From contig DASVQY010000005.1 in NCBI GenBank assembly GCA_036388895.1, positions 50,218-114,217 on the forward strand: DNA of 64,000 bases. The letters run 5' to 3'. The position numbers and the translations under genes were made by a program. The notes under the pieces were generated by a model. The model was not told where the DNA came from. It searched no databases and worked only from the letters and a program-made list of their open reading frames with translations. Source of the DNA: SXVE01 sp036388895. GTDB lineage: Bacteria > Acidobacteriota > Blastocatellia > Pyrinomonadales > Pyrinomonadaceae. Below are positions 60,555 through 64,000 of this stretch, in pieces (within the stretch, counting starts at the first letter, position 1; each line of letters opens with the position of its first letter).

Positions 60555-61045
60555 AATTCTGCCGACCATTTGAATCGGCATTTGCCCTTTTAAAAGGCGA
60601 GTTGCGCAGCTGTGACGCAGCGAATGCAAGGTTAAACCATCAACTCCGCCTTCTTTAATACCTGCTATTTTACACGCAGTAGAAAAAGACTTTCTTACAT
60701 TGTCCTTAATTCCAAAAACCAACGAATCCAAGTCCTGATTTGATTCATTTCGTAATTTTATTAATTCATCAAATAACCTTTGAGTTCTGGCAACCTGCCT
60801 TTTTTTGAGTGTTTTTGTATTTAACACTTGAATCGTAATTAAACGTGAATCCAAATCAACATCTTTCCATTGCAGTTTTAACATTTCACCTTTTCTCGCG
60901 CCTGTATCAAGCAAAGCGATTAGAAACGGCTTTAAATGCTTTCTTTGTGGATGTTCCTTAGCATTTAACAGTCTGGCTTCTTCTAGTGTTAAAATTCGCT
61001 CTCTTTTCCTTTCTGTCGAAATTTTTATTAAATGATTGTTAAAAT
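60555..61045 (-). pseudogene. Truncated tyrosine integrase (internal fragment)
   Basis: The minus strand reads ISTERKRERILTLEEARLLN..., then LLDTGARKGEMLKLQWKD (catalytic Arg) and HSLRHSCATRL (HxxR), and stops matching right after QMVGRIL. The final ~30 residues with the catalytic Tyr and the whole N-terminus are missing; the apparent end (RTAFDIPNFG) is antisense of the neighbouring gene. It is very similar to the second integrase copy at 61494, in the opposite orientation. Confidence 0.85.
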
Positions 61046-61118
61046 CTATTTTTTAAGTTCAAAAAAACGAACGGTGCTTGATTTTTTCAGCTATAGCTTT
61101 ATAATCGAACTTTCACTT

Positions 61119-61195
61119 GGCTGGGTAGCTCAGCTGGTCAGAGCGCGGGATTCATAACCCCGAGGTCGGGAGTTCAAGTCTCCCCCCCGCCACCA
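61119..61195 (+). tRNA. tRNA-Met (CAT anticodon)
   Basis: It has acceptor GGCTGGG/CCCCGCC, D arm GCTC...GAGC, anticodon loop TTCATAA, T arm GGGAG/CTCCC with loop TTCAAGT, and encoded CCA. The acceptor has a T4-C69 mismatch and the anticodon stem an A-C closing pair, which are unusual. CAT can be elongator Met or lysidine-modified Ile; there is no C1-A72 type initiator feature. It is flanked by the two integrase remnants. Confidence 0.85.
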
Positions 61196-61207
61196 TTTTA
61201 TAAAACG

Positions 61208-61240
61208 AAGCAGCGAATTTTACCTCGCTGCTTTTATTTT
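61208..61240 (+). terminator. Intrinsic terminator after tRNA-Met
   Basis: AAGCAGCGA pairs with TCGCTGCTT (9 bp, 8-base loop) followed by a T run. Confidence 0.85.
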
Positions 61241-61254
61241 TTTGTTTTGATTCT

Positions 61255-61386
61255 TTAAACTTGACTGAGAATAACGATTTCGCCGCGTCTTTTCGCTTCG
61301 TCCAGGAATTCTTCAATATTGCTTTCAACTTTTTCTTCGATTAAAAGCTCACGAATCTCTTCGCGCTTTTCGTTCAAACTCGGCAT
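61255..61386 (-). CDS. Small helical ORF, possible 3' remnant of a PPIase-like gene
   Basis: This 43-residue frame encodes MPSLNEKREEIRELLIEEK then VESNIEEFLDEAKRRGEIVILSQV. The charged helix followed by a short strand at the C-terminus resembles the end of SurA/PpiC-type prolyl isomerases. Its codon composition is closer to the core block than to the island. It may be a tiny gene or a gene remnant; an in-frame stop lies just upstream. Confidence 0.35.
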   Translation of the reverse strand: MPSLNEKREEIRELLIEEKVESNIEEFLDEAKRRGEIVILSQV

Positions 61387-61493
61387 TAAAAGTGCTTATT
61401 TCAAACTTTCTAAAAGCAAGGCAAAATAACAATTTTATAACACTTTTTAGATTTTAAGTGTCAGTCAATGTATCAGAAAAAAGGATGACACAA

Positions 61494-62612
61494 ATGGCAA
61501 AAGAAAGTAATGGATATATAGGGAAATACAAAAACGGAAAGTGGTTTGCAAGAATTACTTTCATAGATAATAATGGCAAACGTAAAAATATCGTTAAAAG
61601 CGCTGCTCATAAGGCGTAAGCTAAAATCGCTCTTAAACAAATAAAATGTTAGGTAGAAAACACTGACAAAAATTTTGTTGATTTTTCAAAAAAGCATTTT
61701 GGTAATTTAGCAGACTTTTACGAGCTTCATTACTTGAAACCTTTGGAATTTGTTGACGAAAGAAAAGTGTCGGGACTTCGTGATTGGAAGCATTATTCCC
61801 CTTTCTTGAAAATCTTCTGTGAATATTTTGGAAAACGTACGCTTAAAGAAATAACGTATTCAAACTTAATTTCTTTTCGCGCTCACAGACTGAAAATCCC
61901 AACTCAATACGAGAGGCAAAGGTCAATCAGAACAGTTAATCGTGAATTAACGTGTTTAAGACGTATCTTCAATATAGCCGTTCAAGAAAATTGGATTATC
62001 AGAAATTCATTTAACTGCGGCGGGTCTTCAATCAAAGTTTCAGCCGAGAGAAAAAGGGAAAGAATCTTAATAACGGAAGAATCAAGATTATTACGAGCCT
62101 GTGAACATCCACAGAGGAAGCATTTAAAACCGCTTCTTATTGCTCTACTTGACACGGGGGCTAGAAAGGGCGAAATGCTTAAGCTCAAATGGAAAGATGT
62201 TGACTTTGAATTACGCTTAATTACAATCCAGGCGTTGAATACCAAAACACTCAAAAAAAGACAGGTTGCTATAACCCAAAGACTCTATGCTGAACTAACA
62301 ATTTTATGGAAAAACTCGGATAAGAATTTTGACTCTTTAGTTTTTGGCATTACGGACAATGTCAGAAAATCATTTTCATCAGCTTGTAAGATGACAGGAA
62401 TAAAAGAAGGCGGTATTGATGGTCTTACCCTGCATTCATTACGTCACAGCGCGGCAACCCGCTTATTAAAAGGGCAAATGCCGATACAAATGGTTGGCAG
62501 GATTTTAGGTCGTTCACAGCCCCAAACCACGTATCGTTACCTTTCAGCAAACGACGAAACTCTGCGTCAAGCTGCTTCAATTCTCGAATCCATTCAGGAG
62601 AATTCTGAATAG
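61494..62612 (+). pseudogene. Tyrosine integrase with two in-frame stops
   Basis: An AAGGA site precedes the ATG at 61494. The frame starts MAKESNGYIGKYKNGKWFARITF (arm-binding domain), meets TAA at 61617 and TAG at 61650, and continues in the same frame to the core-binding domain (HYSPFLKIFCEYFGKRTLKEITY) and a catalytic domain with LLDTGARKGEM, HSLRHSAATRL and GRSQPQTTYRYL (Tyr). The catalytic part is intact; only the N-terminal part carries stops. An internal TTG at 61734 could give an N-terminally short protein, but I consider it a decaying gene. Confidence 0.8.
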
Positions 62613-62633
62613 CTGATTAAATTTACGAACTAG

Positions 62634-62670
62634 AAAAGCTAATCGAGTTAAACGCTCTCGGTTAGCTTTC
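62634..62670 (+). terminator. Hairpin after the integrase gene
   Basis: AAAAGCTAATCGAG pairs with CTCGGTTAGCTTT (about 12 bp with one G-T and one extra A), 21 bp after the stop, followed by T-rich DNA. Confidence 0.6.
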
Positions 62671-62718
62671 AAATTTCTCTTGTGAAAAACATTATAAGTG
62701 ATGTATAAGCGAAATAAT

Positions 62719-63588
62719 ATGAAATATTTCTTCGTTGCAGTTATTTTAACCTTACTTTTAATTACAACAATTCTCGTAGAAAGGAGTTATGGTCAGCAAT
62801 CAACATTTCAGTGGCATTCAAGGCAGCAGGAAGGTCTAAAGCGAAATGTTTGGACTGTTCATACAGTTGAGTATCTTTTTGGCGAAGCTCTAGGTTCTTC
62901 ACTTCAAGTTTTTGACACTTGTGGGCTTCCAACGGATAGGCTTTCTTACTTAAATGGCACTGCTCCTGATGCGCCACAAAGCCCTGTTTATCAATTTCAG
63001 AAAACTATTTATGTTTACGATGATTCAGGCAGAATAAAAATCAGGAAAACTTGCGATGAAACTCTTTCAGTATGCGGAGAAGCAATATATAAATACGATA
63101 CCAAAAATCGCTTAATTGAAGAGATAATGAGCGGAGAATATGGTTTTCGCAAGCTTGCTTATGATTACGGCAATGATAAAAATAAAATAAAGGTAACTTA
63201 TTATAATGGGAGTGAAACCCATTTAAGTAGAAGCGGACTTGCTACATACGATTCAAAAGGGAATCAGATTGAATGGATTGTTTTTCTGAAGGAAAAGGAT
63301 ATTCTGCTAAGACATACATTTCATTATGATAAAAAAGGAAATCTAACTGAAAAAATTGACTACGACCACGACAATAAACCTCAATTCGTATACAAGTATG
63401 TTTATAAGTTTGACCTTCAAGGAAATTGGATTGAACAGCAAACCTTTCTTAATTATACGAGAAATGGCGTAAAAAAATCTGACCGCAGATTAACAGTCAA
63501 TCGAACTATTGTTTACTACCAAAATAAAAATAAATACAGAGATGATTTTCGTTGCTCTAGTAAAAATTCGCACTTTAAAGTTATTTAA
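62719..63588 (+). CDS. Secreted YD-repeat-like protein
   Basis: The start is MKYFFVAVILTLLLITTILVER at 62719, a good signal sequence; the frame from 62698 adds seven residues. The mature ~265 residues contain several RHS/YD-like units: TIYVYDDSGRIKIRKTCDE, AIYKYDTKNRLIEEIM, FHYDKKGNLTEKIDYDHDNKPQF, YKFDLQGNWIEQQ. These form a beta-strand array as in shells of secreted toxins, but no toxin tip is seen. Function unknown. Confidence 0.75.
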   Translation: MKYFFVAVILTLLLITTILVERSYGQQSTFQWHSRQQEGLKRNVWTVHTVEYLFGEALGSSLQVFDTCGLPTDRLSYLNGTAPDAPQSPVYQFQKTIYVYDDSGRIKIRKTCDETLSVCGEAIYKYDTKNRLIEEIMSGEYGFRKLAYDYGNDKNKIKVTYYNGSETHLSRSGLATYDSKGNQIEWIVFLKEKDILLRHTFHYDKKGNLTEKIDYDHDNKPQFVYKYVYKFDLQGNWIEQQTFLNYTRNGVKKSDRRLTVNRTIVYYQNKNKYRDDFRCSSKNSHFKVI

Positions 63589-63918
63589 CGGCTTTTTATT
63601 CCGAAACACGTAGAATTACGTCTCGATGCTTTATAAAATTCATCGAAAAATATTTGCAATTTAAGAAGTAAATAATTAGTTAATAATTATTATATCCATT
63701 GAAGGAACTCCTGTAGAAAACCTAATTGTCAGCTTGATTTTAAAGTGGAATGAATCAGTTCAATTTCTGTTGAACTTGAACAAGTTATACTCCGACAATC
63801 TTTGCTTGTCAATATTTTTTGGAGTTGCTAATGAGAAGTGTTACTTCATTAAACGAATGAATTGTGGTGAACTTTGCCTACGATTGTTTCGTTGTTTCTT
63901 TTAACAAAGGAGGCTTTT
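63589..63918. other. Intergenic region
   Basis: AT-rich, about 330 bp upstream of the zinc-ribbon gene. I see no gene. It probably holds the promoter of the next gene. Confidence 0.45.
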
Positions 63919-64000
63919 ATGTTCTGTCCAAAATGTAGCCAACAACAGGTTTCTGACGAAACACGGTTTTGTTCACGTTGCGGTTTTCAGTTAAGCGTTG
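63919..64000 (+). CDS. Zinc-ribbon protein, 3'-truncated by window edge
   Basis: A strong AAAGGAGG site precedes the ATG at 63919. The visible 27 residues begin FCPKCSQQQVSDETRFCSRCGFQL, a double CxxC zinc ribbon of the type found at the N-terminus of many membrane and regulatory proteins. What follows is outside the window. Confidence 0.85.
   Translation, partial: MFCPKCSQQQVSDETRFCSRCGFQLSV

Overview
The window looks like a chromosomal segment of an acidobacterium, most likely class Blastocatellia (Pyrinomonas-like). The main hints are a Ser/Thr kinase fused to TolB-like and TPR modules, a CadC-type winged-helix protein fused to a WD40-like propeller, a DPP4-type S9 peptidase, a giant FecR/anti-sigma protein and many small secreted hypothetical proteins. 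This assignment is inference from gene content; there is no rRNA in the window.

The sequence falls into three blocks. (1) About 1-11 kb is AT-rich accessory DNA ending at a tRNA-Leu gene. It holds small secreted or unknown proteins, a two-gene short-Argonaute defence operon of the SPARDA type (DUF4365/DREN-APAZ nuclease plus MID-PIWI Argonaute, 3.9-6.8 kb), a run of five small minus-strand genes (7.4-9.7 kb) separated by a recurring 28-bp palindrome, and an excisionase-like regulator divergent from a SWIM zinc-finger gene and a plasmid/ICE-type gene. (2) About 11.5-53.7 kb is more GC-rich core DNA: secreted amidase, MBL hydrolase, YVTN propeller, LytS/LytTR two-component pair, thioredoxin-reductase-like enzyme, RecQ, SDR, YihY, DPP4-like peptidase, RNase D-like exonuclease, acetate kinase, HipA-like/DUF3037 pair, sigma-54 activator, STAS protein, thioredoxin 2, giant kinase, TPR protein, CadC-WD40 regulator, HAD, SET-domain methyltransferase, SAM methyltransferase, ECF sigma/FecR pair, DinB protein and a double ABC-2 transporter operon. 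(3) About 53.8-64 kb is again accessory: a degraded aspartyl protease, small orphan genes in both orientations, a CheY-like receiver, two decayed tyrosine integrases on opposite strands flanking a tRNA-Met gene, a YD-repeat protein and the start of a zinc-ribbon gene.

The least explained signal is a pair of repeat families confined, as far as I can see, to the two AT-rich blocks. One is a 28-bp palindrome (here 'E-repeat': arms TGTCTCAAAAA and TTTTTGAGACA around CGACCC) found in about 16 variants between small genes, almost always in one orientation relative to them. The other is a roughly 48-bp element ('A-repeat') that begins with an RYYYAAC-like box, lies just downstream of five ORFs or ORF remnants in the sense direction, and in three of five cases runs straight into an E-repeat. 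The layout resembles integron cassettes with attC sites, but no integron integrase is in the window and the 3' attC box is poor, so the identity is open. Gene starts were moved wherever the longest reading frame would translate through one of these repeats or past a clear signal peptide and ribosome binding site.
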